Shown here: piece by piece, positions 7,251 through 15,848 of the stretch
Numbering within the stretch: position 1 is the first letter of the stretch
Layout of the letters: the number at the start of each line of letters is the position of its first letter
NCBI GenBank assembly: GCA_031266095.1
Contig: JAISBR010000027.1
Location: 1 to 25,731, forward strand
DNA from: Treponema sp.
GTDB taxonomy: Bacteria; Spirochaetota; Spirochaetia; Treponematales; Breznakiellaceae
Direction of reading: 5' to 3'
Length of the DNA: 25,731 nt
Notes under the pieces: generated by a model
Seen by the model: only the letters and a program-made list of their open reading frames with translations
Told to the model about the DNA's origin: nothing
Databases searched by the model: none
Position numbers and translations under genes: made by a program

Positions 7251-7272
7251 ACCTCGTCCTTCAGGGCGAGGT
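7251..7272. repeat. Second hairpin in the permease-ATPase gap
   Basis: ACCTCGTCC-TTCA-GGGCGAGGT forms a nine-pair stem with one G-T pair; AACA and TGTT further out may extend it. Its loop and stem resemble the neighbouring palindrome's inner part (short C-rich arm, 4-nt loop, G-rich arm), suggesting both ends of one small element. Confidence 0.7.
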
Positions 7273-7354
7273 TGTTGATTATCAATTATGATAGCAGCCG
7301 TGGAGAAAAAACGGCAAAGTCAAAGACATAGTATAGGTGTAATCGGGTAGTATT

Positions 7355-8488
7355 ATGACGAAAAAAAGCAGTGTTTCGGTAACCCTGGAAGGGGTGAGCA
7401 AGATTTTCAAAAATACCCGGAGCCGGAAGGGCCAGGGCGAACGGCCCGACATAATCGCGGTACGTGACGCGAATTTCACCGTTAAGCCCGGGGAACTGGT
7501 AACACTGCTGGGGCCATCGGGCTGCGGCAAGACCACAACTCTCAGGATGATCGCCGGCTTTGAGCTGCCGTCTTCGGGAAAGATACGCATTGGTGAGGAA
7601 GACGTGACCATACTGCCCCCCAACTCACGGGACACCGCTACAGTGTTCCAGAGCTACGGACTGTTTCCCCATCTCTCGGTGACGGAAAATGTGGCGTATG
7701 GGCTCAAGCTGCGGAGGCTCCCAAGGGCAGAGATTGAAAGCAAGGTACGGGAAACTCTGGATCTGGTGGGCCTGGCCGACTTATATGACCGCGCGCCGGG
7801 CAGGCTTTCGGGAGGCCAGCAGCAGCGGGTCGCCCTGGCCCGGTCCCTCATTGTGGAACCTTCGGTACTGCTCCTTGACGAGCCGCTTTCCAACCTGGAC
7901 GCCCTGCTGCGGGAACAGATGAGGGTGGAAATCCGGCGGATTCAGCGAAGCCTGGGGATCACCGCGATCTACGTGACCCATGACCGGGTGGAGGCTATGA
8001 GTCTTTCGGATCAGGTGATAGTGATGAAAGATGGGGAGATTCAGCAGATCGGCAGCCCTCAGAAAATTTATGAAGACCCGGAAAGTAAATTTGTGGCGGG
8101 CTTTGTGGGGAAGGCGGCGTTTTTCCCGGTAGAGCTGATCGAAAGGCTCCCCTCTTCGCATAACAGCCCGGGCGGCGCCTGGCGCTGCCGGCTGGGTGAC
8201 AAAAGCCTCGATATAAGCCGCTTTGCCGCTGATGTGGAGACGGTTAAGGATGCGGTGATCATGGCGCGGCCTGAGTCCCTGCGGCTTGCGGAACCAGGCG
8301 CCGGTTTTGTGGACGGTACGGTGCGCATGAATGTATACCTGGGGCATAGTATTGAAACCTTTGTGGAAACCACCTACGGCGAAGTTCTGCTCCAAATTGA
8401 TGATCCGGCCTCGAAGAAAATTTTCCCTGAAGATACGATGGTTTCCATTGATTTTGCCGCCGAACGGGTACGCTTGTTACGGGCCTGA
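7355..8488 (+). CDS. ABC transporter ATPase (FbpC/PotA type)
   Basis: A 377-residue ATP-hydrolysing subunit that powers the importer encoded upstream. Walker A is GPSGCGKT (53-60), Q-loop VFQSYG (97-102), signature LSGGQQQRVALARS (151-164), Walker B VLLLDEP (171-177) followed by the D-loop, and the switch histidine H209 in YVTHDRVEAMS. The usual Gln after HD is Arg here. Residues from about 240 form the regulatory TOBE-like domain seen in FbpC, PotA and MalK. A basic insert (about 20-32, TRSRKGQGERPD) precedes the A-loop region. ATG 7355 has only a weak ribosome site but starts where the family does. A 230-nt gap with two hairpins separates it from the permease, odd for an otherwise compact transporter operon. 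Confidence 0.9.
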   Translation: MTKKSSVSVTLEGVSKIFKNTRSRKGQGERPDIIAVRDANFTVKPGELVTLLGPSGCGKTTTLRMIAGFELPSSGKIRIGEEDVTILPPNSRDTATVFQSYGLFPHLSVTENVAYGLKLRRLPRAEIESKVRETLDLVGLADLYDRAPGRLSGGQQQRVALARSLIVEPSVLLLDEPLSNLDALLREQMRVEIRRIQRSLGITAIYVTHDRVEAMSLSDQVIVMKDGEIQQIGSPQKIYEDPESKFVAGFVGKAAFFPVELIERLPSSHNSPGGAWRCRLGDKSLDISRFAADVETVKDAVIMARPESLRLAEPGAGFVDGTVRMNVYLGHSIETFVETTYGEVLLQIDDPASKKIFPEDTMVSIDFAAERVRLLRA

Positions 8489-8531
8489 TCTTAACATTTT
8501 ATCGCGTCAGGATATATAAGGGGTAAAACAA

Positions 8532-9719
8532 TTGGAAACACCGATAAGCAAAAAATTAGCCGTAGGTATCCTCTTTGGGGGCAAATCTGCGGAGCATGAA
8601 GTCTCCCTGCAATCAGCCAAAAATGTATATGACGCTATCGATCGAAGCAAGTTTGAGCCGGTACTTATCGGCATTGATAAATCCGGGCGCTGGCTCCTGA
8701 ATGGCGAGTCCCGGTTCCTGCTGAACGCCGACGACCCCAGGCGGATCAGCCTGAATCCCGAAGGTAAGCCGGTAGTCTTGATTCCCGAAAGCGCCGGCAT
8801 TCTGACCGGTCTGGAATCCTCTAAGAGCGGCGGATCTGCTGAGACTTTAGGCGTGAGGCGCGGCCAGCCCCCGGCTGCGGCGGAAAAGACGGCAAGCCGG
8901 GATGCCGGCCCGGGGCGGCTTGATGTGGTTTTCCCTATTCTCCATGGCCCCTTTGGTGAAGACGGGACGGTACAGGGCCTGCTTAAGCTGGCGAATATTC
9001 CCTTTGTGGGGCCGGGCGTCTTGGGATCCGCCGCGGGCATGGATAAGGATGTGATGAAGCGGCTCCTCAAAGACGCGGGGATTCCGGTGGGGAAATTTCT
9101 GGTTCTTCCGGCCCATAAGCCGGTTCCCGCATTCGCTGAAATCTCCGGTGTTCTGGGGCGGTCTTTTTTTATCAAGCCCGCGAACATGGGATCCTCGGTG
9201 GGGATCAGCAAGGTACATGAAGAGGGGGAATACTCAGTTGCGGTGAAAACCGCCTTTCAATACGATACCAAGATCGTCGCGGAGGAATTTATTCCGGGCC
9301 GGGAACTGGAATGCGCGGTACTGGGCAATGAGTATCCGTCTGCGTCGGTTCCGGGGGAGGTTATTTCCTCACATGAATTCTATTCTTATGACGCGAAATA
9401 CCTGGATGAAAAAGGGGCGCGGCTGGAGATCCCCGCGAAGGTTCCCGAAGAAACCGGAAAGCGGGTTCAGGAACTGGCAATCAAAACATTTCAGGCTCTC
9501 TGCTGCGAGGGGCTTTCCCGCGTGGATTTTTTTCTTAAAGAATCAGGTGAGGTGATCGTCAACGAGATTAACACTATGCCGGGCTTTACGAGGATCAGTA
9601 TGTACCCGAAACTGTGGGAAGCCAGCGGCATCGGTTATACTGAACTTATCAGCCGGTTGATAGGTTTGGCAATAGAGCGCTTTGAAAAAGAGCGGGCACT
9701 GAAGACCACTATGATGTAG
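8532..9719 (+). CDS. ddl: D-alanine--D-alanine ligase
   Basis: A 395-residue ATP-grasp ligase that makes D-Ala-D-Ala for peptidoglycan in the cytoplasm. The N-terminal LFGGKSAEHEVSLQSA carries the conserved EHEVS; VFPILHGPFGEDGTVQGLL is the central substrate motif; FFIKPANMGSSVGISK is the ATP-grasp lysine/glycine loop; FYSYDAKYL is the omega-loop with the Tyr typical of D-Ala-D-Ala rather than D-Ala-D-Lac ligases; VNEINTMPGFTRISMYPKL holds the metal-binding NEINT. A Ser/Gly/Ala/Arg-rich insert (about 97-132) sits before the HGPFGEDG motif and is longer than in short DdlB enzymes. The start is TTG 8532, behind AAGGGG (8518-8523). It lies 43 nt after the ATPase and may be co-transcribed. It converges on the kinase gene with only 14 nt between stops and no visible terminator. 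Confidence 0.93.
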   Translation: METPISKKLAVGILFGGKSAEHEVSLQSAKNVYDAIDRSKFEPVLIGIDKSGRWLLNGESRFLLNADDPRRISLNPEGKPVVLIPESAGILTGLESSKSGGSAETLGVRRGQPPAAAEKTASRDAGPGRLDVVFPILHGPFGEDGTVQGLLKLANIPFVGPGVLGSAAGMDKDVMKRLLKDAGIPVGKFLVLPAHKPVPAFAEISGVLGRSFFIKPANMGSSVGISKVHEEGEYSVAVKTAFQYDTKIVAEEFIPGRELECAVLGNEYPSASVPGEVISSHEFYSYDAKYLDEKGARLEIPAKVPEETGKRVQELAIKTFQALCCEGLSRVDFFLKESGEVIVNEINTMPGFTRISMYPKLWEASGIGYTELISRLIGLAIERFEKERALKTTMM

Positions 9720-9733
9720 CGTAACGGTATTCC

Positions 9734-12505
9734 TCAGCTTCCGGCAGCCGCGTCAGGCGCAAGCCGCTCCAGGATGGCGTCATACTCAAGGTTATCCACC
9801 TGCTCCCGAAGCCATTGTACCAGTTCTCCGCCGGATTCATATTCATAGTTCTCAAGCCTGCGCAGCGCCTGTTCTATAAGCCTTATCCGGTAACTTTTGC
9901 AGGCTTCCATCAACTCCGCAAGGAGGGCCGGATCCGGCCCTGCGGCCTTTGGTTTTACTTCAACCGGCCCGGTAATTTCCGCCAACAGATACTGTATGTT
10001 TTGCAGCAGGGTTTCGACAGTTTCAATAAAACGGCCGCTGTTGACTTCAATAAATCGCAGATCCCCGTTCCGGGCCGCGCTCTCAAGGTCTTCGGCCTGC
10101 TTAGCCGCCCCATCGGCGCAGATGCCATAAGTGGAGCCTTTAAGGCCGTGGACTGTGATGGTATATTCCCCGATGCTCTCCGCCTCCAGCGCGTCTTTTG
10201 TCAGCTCCCGCATTTTTTCCAACAGCGCCGGGGTATGTACGCTGTAGGAACGAAGCACCTCCACATAAATTTGTTCGCCATAACGATCCTTTCCGGCCGC
10301 GAGGTCAAGGCCTTTTGCGGAAATATCCGCCGGCAGCAGGCCGAATTTTTCTTCGTTTTCTGCGGCCCCGGTTCTCTGCCTCGTTTTTTTATCCGCCGGA
10401 ATCCAGGTATTCATTATTTCATTGAGTTTTATGATTTCAATAGGTTTACTGAGGTAATCATTGAAACCGTTTTTTAAAAACAGCTCCTTCATTCCCGCAA
10501 TCGCGTTGGCGGTAAGGGCAACCACGGGTAGATTCCGAAAACGCTCCCCCTCAAGGGCCCGGATTGCCAAAGCGGCCTCAATTCCGTTCATACCCGGCAT
10601 CATGTGATCCATAAAAACGATGTCATATTGGTTTTTTTTCACCAGTTCAACGGCTTCCTGTCCGCCGGTACAGACATCGACTTTTACCTTGAATATGGCC
10701 AGCAGCCCCTGGGCCACGGTTAAATTGGTCCGGATGTCATCTACCACCAGGACCCGCGCCTCCGGGGCGATAAAGATGCCCCGCCGCTTTCGGCGTTCCA
10801 GCATGGTTTGACGGTTGAGGACATTAGCCACCGTGACGGCGTAAGCGGGCATGAGTATAGTGGGCATATTCCAGCTTGAGGAAGTGTCGCCGGAATTTGC
10901 CAGTAATACCAGTGTGATCGGGAGGGATTTCTTTTTTTTCAGATCCACCGCCTTCCCGACAATATCATCGGTAACAAAGGCAAAAAGATATCTTTTCTCT
11001 CCGGCCTGTTTGTCCGCGCCGCCCCGCTGGGACACAAGCTCCTGAAAAAATTCCCCCTCTGTAACACAGATTTTTACCGGTACTTCCAGGCTTTTCAGGA
11101 TCCGGGCGATTGACTCGGCGCAAAGCGGCCGCTTCTCAAAGCAGAGTACCCTTTTTTCCGGGGGAAGGTCCACCGACGCCAGTACCGGACCGTCAAGAGA
11201 GGTTTGGGGGACAATAACGGTGAAAGTCGAACCCTCGGCGTATTTACTGCTGCTCAGGCATATATCTCCGCCCATAGCCTTGCAGAGACTCTGGGCAATG
11301 GCAAGGCCCAGCCCGGTACCTTCAATTCCGGAATTCGTTTGCAGATCCAGCCGCGTAAAGCGGAAAAAAAGACTGGGTATATCCTCTTCCTTTATGCCGA
11401 TGCCGCTGTCGGCGACCGTGAAGACCAGGGAGATTTTCCCGGCGCCTAATTCGCCGCCGGCGGGCCGGCCCCGGACGGTGAGGCGGATAAATCCCTCGTT
11501 GGTGTACTTCACCGCATTGGAGAGCAGATTAACAAGTACCTGCCGAATCCGCGCCTCATCACCCAGAAGGTCATTGGGGAGCAGGGGGTCTACATCGGCG
11601 AGGAAGATGATGGGTTTTTCCGCCACCCGCAGACGAATTGTACTGATCACATCGTTGAGGAGAGAGGCCAGCGAATAAGGAACCGGTTTTATCTCCAGAG
11701 TCCCCGCCTCTATTTTTGAAATGTCCAGGATGTCGTTGATGATAGTCATGAGATTCATCCCCGCCTGCTTGATACCCTCCACATATTCCTGCGCCTTGGA
11801 GAGGGAATCCGCCCGCAGGGCCAGCTCGCTCATGCCTATCACGACATTCATGGGGGTACGGATCTCGTGGCTTGTTTGGGCAAGAAAGAGCGACTTGGCC
11901 CTGTTGGCCTGTACGGCCTGCTCTTTAGCCTTTATAATTTCGGTAAAGTCCTGAAACAAGAGGAGTGTGCCTTCGGAAATTCCTTCGGCATTCAGCATGG
12001 GGGCGACGCAGATTCGGCAGTTCCGGGGATTGCCTTTTCTGCCCACGTCCATTAACCAGTCGACCTCCCGGGCCTCTCTGTTCTTTACCGCCTGCTCAAG
12101 TGAAACAAGGATCACTTTAACCGTGATACATTCGACATACTCAAGAAAAATTTCATGCAGGGTCCGGTTGCTGATAAACCCAATGTTGTCTATGCCGATA
12201 AGTTCCAGAAAATAATTAGAACAATATACCAGGCGCAGATCCTGATCCAGCAGCAGGATGATATTCCGGGTGTTTTTCAATAACAGGCTGAAAAAATTTT
12301 TCTGCTTCGCGTTTTGTCTCATGAGAGAATTATAGAGATTATCCCTGGCGTGGCTGTAACTCTCAAGGCGATCTATGGCATCCTGGATTGATAAAACCTT
12401 GCGTTCGAGAGCCTTGTTTTCCATCAACAGACGTTTGTTTTCCTCTTCCAGCCGGGTGAGCCTTTTCCGCGGGTCAATGACATCGTTTTGTATATTCTGT
12501 TCCAT
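9734..12505 (-). CDS. Soluble hybrid histidine kinase: coiled coil-PAS-HisKA-HATPase-(degenerate REC)-REC-Hpt
   Basis: A 923-residue cytoplasmic phosphorelay kinase with no membrane segments. A coiled coil (about 15-70) leads to a PAS domain (about 75-190), HisKA with H213 in TSHEIRTP, and HATPase with the N box (LLSNAVKYT), DSGIGI and GTGLGLAI. Then comes a receiver-sized region (about 451-565) without an acceptor Asp, a true receiver (583-700, D633 in [10 protein letters not shown], Lys in SKPIE) and an Hpt domain with H786 in [12 protein letters not shown] last module (about 857-915, [19 protein letters not shown]) is shared with the paralogous kinase at 16899-19667. I prefer ATG 12505 because the frame upstream overlaps the FIST gene and its end; this leaves a 14-nt gap. 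It is the last gene of the signalling operon and follows the FIST sensor, its likely partner. Confidence 0.9.
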   Translation of the reverse strand: MEQNIQNDVIDPRKRLTRLEEENKRLLMENKALERKVLSIQDAIDRLESYSHARDNLYNSLMRQNAKQKNFFSLLLKNTRNIILLLDQDLRLVYCSNYFLELIGIDNIGFISNRTLHEIFLEYVECITVKVILVSLEQAVKNREAREVDWLMDVGRKGNPRNCRICVAPMLNAEGISEGTLLLFQDFTEIIKAKEQAVQANRAKSLFLAQTSHEIRTPMNVVIGMSELALRADSLSKAQEYVEGIKQAGMNLMTIINDILDISKIEAGTLEIKPVPYSLASLLNDVISTIRLRVAEKPIIFLADVDPLLPNDLLGDEARIRQVLVNLLSNAVKYTNEGFIRLTVRGRPAGGELGAGKISLVFTVADSGIGIKEEDIPSLFFRFTRLDLQTNSGIEGTGLGLAIAQSLCKAMGGDICLSSSKYAEGSTFTVIVPQTSLDGPVLASVDLPPEKRVLCFEKRPLCAESIARILKSLEVPVKICVTEGEFFQELVSQRGGADKQAGEKRYLFAFVTDDIVGKAVDLKKKKSLPITLVLLANSGDTSSSWNMPTILMPAYAVTVANVLNRQTMLERRKRRGIFIAPEARVLVVDDIRTNLTVAQGLLAIFKVKVDVCTGGQEAVELVKKNQYDIVFMDHMMPGMNGIEAALAIRALEGERFRNLPVVALTANAIAGMKELFLKNGFNDYLSKPIEIIKLNEIMNTWIPADKKTRQRTGAAENEEKFGLLPADISAKGLDLAAGKDRYGEQIYVEVLRSYSVHTPALLEKMRELTKDALEAESIGEYTITVHGLKGSTYGICADGAAKQAEDLESAARNGDLRFIEVNSGRFIETVETLLQNIQYLLAEITGPVEVKPKAAGPDPALLAELMEACKSYRIRLIEQALRRLENYEYESGGELVQWLREQVDNLEYDAILERLAPDAAAGS

Positions 12506-12519
12506 GTATCGGTAGTTTC

Positions 12520-13683
12520 CTAAAACTGACAGGCTATAAGGGCGAATTGGTAAAACCGGTTCACCGTCTCCCCGGATTCCATATACCGGGGACATATCTC
12601 CCCTCCTGAATAGAGGAACAGATAGGGAGAGGAAAAGCCGCCGATCTCTTTCTGGAACAATTCAATTTCCGCCAAGGAATTTCCCCTCAGTACCACACTG
12701 CGCAAAAAACATGAGAACATTAAGAAACCCGCTTGATTTCCTGTTTTTTTGACGGCCTGAATCATATCACGCGCACTTGCAAGCACATAGTCGGCGTTGA
12801 TGACACCTATCTTCAGAGTTCCCCCAACCTGTACATGCGTACCGCATATCAACGCTCCCTCAGGGCTGATAGAATACATAACGACCACCTGCGGATCGGT
12901 CCCATCGTGGTAGTCAACAACCAGGGGAAACGCGATGGAAACGCTGTGTTTGCTCTCCTGAAAAAGGCCCAGCTCTTTTACAAAGGAAATCGCGGGCATA
13001 TTATTTATGTCGGTAATTTGGTTACCCTCGGCGCCGGTAATAACCGCATCCTGGCTGAACATACCCTGCTCCGGAAAGGGAAAGAAAAAAAATTTCGGCT
13101 TAACCGGGCCTTTGAACAACAACAGAACCATTCTGTCGGAGTATGCCGATCCCCGGTAGATTGTTTTGGGATGCCTGGGCCGTATGTGCATATCCAGGGC
13201 ACCGGTACCGAAGACCGGTATTCCCCCGCAGGCGTGATCCAGGGCGGTCAGCATAATATCACTGCCCAGATTGAAGAGCATCGGCAGCAGCGCGAAAATA
13301 AAAGCCGGTTCCGCGTTAAGGGAAGCGGCGGTCTTTTGGTAGAGGGCGTCAATACAGCCTTCCAGGTTTTCCCCGGTCAGAGGTTCGGAAACACCCGCGG
13401 CAAATTCAACATCATCGCTGGTCAGCGCCATCACGGTCAGCATAATGTCACCTGCGGCTCCGGGCAGGGCGAAATAATGAGAAGTACAACCCACCGTTTC
13501 AGCGGGCAGGCTGTTGCCCACCGCTTCCGCAACGCCGGATTTGATGAATTCACTATAGCAAAAAAGCAAGATCGCGGAATGTGTAAGCTGTTTTTCCGCA
13601 AGGTTCAGTTGTTCATGGATTTCCTTAATCGCTTTTGCGGAATCATCCACTTCACGGGTATATGCGGTCAATAATCTAATCAT
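12520..13683 (-). CDS. FIST-domain sensory protein (NosP-like)
   Basis: A 387-residue soluble protein with the FIST N and FIST C layout: an N-terminal half with [28 protein letters not shown] and [16 protein letters not shown], followed by VFGTGALD, the [13 protein letters not shown] segment, and a C-terminal half ending [16 protein letters not shown] ([15 protein letters not shown]). FIST domains sense small ligands; some members (NosP) bind haem and nitric oxide and control a neighbouring histidine kinase or c-di-GMP enzyme. Here the next gene is a PAS hybrid kinase and upstream are two HD-GYP regulators, the same kind of setting. Haem binding cannot be read from the sequence; several His residues occur (for example in DHACGG and VDYHDG). 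I chose ATG 13683 (AGG about eight bases upstream) over ATG 13701, which has no ribosome site. Confidence 0.8.
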   Translation of the reverse strand: MIRLLTAYTREVDDSAKAIKEIHEQLNLAEKQLTHSAILLFCYSEFIKSGVAEAVGNSLPAETVGCTSHYFALPGAAGDIMLTVMALTSDDVEFAAGVSEPLTGENLEGCIDALYQKTAASLNAEPAFIFALLPMLFNLGSDIMLTALDHACGGIPVFGTGALDMHIRPRHPKTIYRGSAYSDRMVLLLFKGPVKPKFFFFPFPEQGMFSQDAVITGAEGNQITDINNMPAISFVKELGLFQESKHSVSIAFPLVVDYHDGTDPQVVVMYSISPEGALICGTHVQVGGTLKIGVINADYVLASARDMIQAVKKTGNQAGFLMFSCFLRSVVLRGNSLAEIELFQKEIGGFSSPYLFLYSGGEICPRYMESGETVNRFYQFALIACQF

Positions 13684-13761
13684 CAGAGTACCTGCCTTCA
13701 TTCGCCGGGAGACCGGACCCCATCAAACCGCTTATACGGAGAAAACTTGCGGCGGGGAGCC

Positions 13762-14391
13762 TCATTTGGCTTTTGCTGTTTTATCAAACAAGTTATTCTT
13801 GATCAGATCGCTTATTTTTTCAACTGCAACAGGATAATTAAGTTTACGCACCTGATTGCGAATCTCAATGAGTTGATCGTCTGTACCGACATTGTAATGT
13901 GTTTTGACCAATTGTTCAGCTGTTTTTTCCGCGTCGGCGCTTTTTCCCGCTTTACACGCTATATCAAGAAGATGCAGCCACCGGAGCAGCTGGCTCCGGT
14001 CATTTTCCGGCATAACCTCACTCATCGCGCGCCTTACTTTTTCCAACAGCACCTTCGCGGTAACCGGCTTAACGATAAAATCTTTCGCCCCTGAAGCAGC
14101 CGCTTTTGTAATAATATCCTGGGTTCCGTGAGAGGTTACAAAAATGACCGGTACATAGTTAAAAGCTGCGTTTCCCTGCAGATAGTTCATAAAATCCAGC
14201 CCCGACATGGCAGGCATCTCAAAATCCAGCAGAATCAAATCTATGATAGTGTTATTCAATATGCTCAATGCCATATTCGCGGATTTCGCGAGGCATACAT
14301 CATACTCATTTTCCAGAATTTTTCTTGAAGCGGTCAGAGAAGTAATATCATCATCAACAATTAGAATAGTTTTATCTTCTCTCTTTCTCAC
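13762..14391 (-). CDS. Response regulator: receiver plus helical tail
   Basis: A 209-residue protein. Residues 1-125 are a CheY-like receiver: acidic pocket IVDDD (11-15), acceptor D56 in LILLDFEMPAMSG, Thr/Ser in FVTSHG and Lys in IVKPVT. The C-terminal 80 or so residues (from PENDRSQLLRWLHLL) are predicted helical and match no output domain that I recognise; they could be a dimerisation or docking segment. Start is GTG 14391 with GGAGGT six bases upstream. It is the sixth gene of the operon, 32 nt after the stand-alone receiver and 78 nt before the FIST gene. It probably relays or stores phosphate from the Hpt domains of the two kinases. Confidence 0.85.
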   Translation of the reverse strand: MRKREDKTILIVDDDITSLTASRKILENEYDVCLAKSANMALSILNNTIIDLILLDFEMPAMSGLDFMNYLQGNAAFNYVPVIFVTSHGTQDIITKAAASGAKDFIVKPVTAKVLLEKVRRAMSEVMPENDRSQLLRWLHLLDIACKAGKSADAEKTAEQLVKTHYNVGTDDQLIEIRNQVRKLNYPVAVEKISDLIKNNLFDKTAKAK

Positions 14392-14423
14392 GCAGGCACC
14401 TCCTCGTCAGGACTGTCCGTTAT

Positions 14424-14798
14424 TTACGGCCGGGAACGCTGAATATTCAGTTCAATGCATTTTAAGAGGAGGTCTTTATCCAGTGGCTTGATAAGTATAT
14501 CAGCCGCTCCGGATTCAAGGGCTTTTGTTTTGACCGCGTCATCCTGAGTACCGGTAATAAAAACCACGGGAATAGAGGCAAACCATGATTCTTCTTTTAA
14601 CCTTGCAAAGGTAGCGAAGCCGTCCATTTCGGGCATCAGAACATCCAGCAGTATTAAATCCGGTTTTTCCCGGGCGCCTATTTTCAGCGCCAAGGCGCCG
14701 GATTTAGCCAGGAAAAGCTCGTAACGGTCTTCCAGGACAGCGCTGATCTGCTTGAGAAAGCTCACATTGTCATCTACTACTAATAATTTTTCCATCAT
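14424..14798 (-). CDS. Stand-alone CheY-like receiver
   Basis: A 124-residue single receiver domain: LLVVDDN pocket, acceptor D52 in LILLDVLMPEMDG, Thr in FITGTQ and Lys in IKPLDK. The sequence is close to the receivers of the two HD-GYP proteins upstream (shared LAKSGALAL and REKPDLILLD words), so it probably arose from one of them by loss of the output domain. Start ATG 14798 or 14795, behind CAGGAG. It lies 18 nt after the HD-GYP gene. As a domain with no output it may act as a phosphate sink or shuttle. Confidence 0.87.
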   Translation of the reverse strand: MMEKLLVVDDNVSFLKQISAVLEDRYELFLAKSGALALKIGAREKPDLILLDVLMPEMDGFATFARLKEESWFASIPVVFITGTQDDAVKTKALESGAADILIKPLDKDLLLKCIELNIQRSRP

Positions 14799-14816
14799 TA
14801 AATCTCCTGTTTGGTT

Positions 14817-15848
14817 TTATCTTGTTTTTATAACGGACCGGTATTGTTCGGCTAATGTATCTTTGATGTTTTCAAAGGCTTCTACGACACGGGAATCAAA
14901 CTGGGTGCCCTTGCCCCCGAGGATGATGTCGCAGGCTTGGGAGTGGTTCATGCCGGTACGGTAGACACGGTTGTCCATGAGGGCGTCGTAGACATCCGCC
15001 ACGGCCATGATGCGGCCGCAGACAGGTATGTTATCACCCTTAAGGCCGTTGGGATAACCTTTGCCGTCATAACGCTCATGATGGGAAACGGCGATAAGGG
15101 AAGCGTAACGCAGATAATGCTGCGTCGGAATTCGCTGGTACATCCGTTCCAGAATTTCACCGCCAATAGCGGCATGTCGTTTCATAATCGCGAATTCCTC
15201 ATCATCCAGCCTGCCGGCTTTGAGGAGAACCCTGTCACTGATGGCAATCTTACCGATATCGTGAAGCGGGGAGGCGCGTACTATGAGACACAGTTCCGAC
15301 GGCGTGAGCTCTTCGGCAAACAAGCCGTTTTTGATGAGATCCCGGCCCAGGGATTCCACCAGCCTGGATGATCGTATCACATGGCCTCCGGTATTTTCAT
15401 CCCTGCATTCTATGAGTTCGGCGAATGAGGTGGCAATGCTGTCCGAAAGCACCGTGACGGTTTCCTCGGTTTTTACCTGGTAAGAGTTCAAACGCAGGTG
15501 CAGTTCTATCCGGTGGAGGAGTATACTTTTTTCCACGGGCTTGGTGATGAAATCCCTGGCCCCTGATTCCAGGGCCTTAACTTCCACGGCGGCGTCATGT
15601 CTGGCGGTAAGAAATATCACCGGAATTCGGTCAAGATAGGGATTCTGCTTGAGCCGGGAAATAACATCAAAGCCGTCCAGATCGGGCATTTCGATATCCA
15701 GCAGGATCAGATCCGGCTTTTCCCTCATGCAGATCTGCAGGGCCAACAGACCGGATTTTGCCAGAGACACCCCATACGCTCCGGCAAGACAGGCGGAGAT
15801 TTGTTTGAGGATTGAAAGGTTATCATCAACTACCAAGATTTGTTTCAT
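14817..15848 (-). CDS. Response regulator with HD-GYP domain (c-di-GMP phosphodiesterase type, RpfG-like)
   Basis: A 343-residue protein: receiver (1-120, acceptor D51 in LILLDIEMPDLDG, Lys in ITKPVEK) joined by a helical linker to an HD-GYP domain (about 140-330). Metal and catalytic motifs are complete: GGHVIRSS (H156), PLHDIGKI (H196, D197), H225 in KRHAAIGG, SHHERYDGKGYP (H256, H257, GYP 264-266). Such proteins hydrolyse cyclic di-GMP in the cytoplasm when phosphorylated or otherwise activated. Its start (ATG 15848, GGAG-type site upstream) lies inside the last 23 nt of the preceding HD-GYP gene, so translation is coupled. The two are tandem paralogues. Confidence 0.92.
   Translation of the reverse strand: MKQILVVDDNLSILKQISACLAGAYGVSLAKSGLLALQICMREKPDLILLDIEMPDLDGFDVISRLKQNPYLDRIPVIFLTARHDAAVEVKALESGARDFITKPVEKSILLHRIELHLRLNSYQVKTEETVTVLSDSIATSFAELIECRDENTGGHVIRSSRLVESLGRDLIKNGLFAEELTPSELCLIVRASPLHDIGKIAISDRVLLKAGRLDDEEFAIMKRHAAIGGEILERMYQRIPTQHYLRYASLIAVSHHERYDGKGYPNGLKGDNIPVCGRIMAVADVYDALMDNRVYRTGMNHSQACDIILGGKGTQFDSRVVEAFENIKDTLAEQYRSVIKTR

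Noticed and set aside
9815..14490. Several plus-strand open frames opposite the signalling operon
   Set aside because: They are antisense shadows of the kinases, FIST and receiver genes, which have full domain motifs; no independent support.
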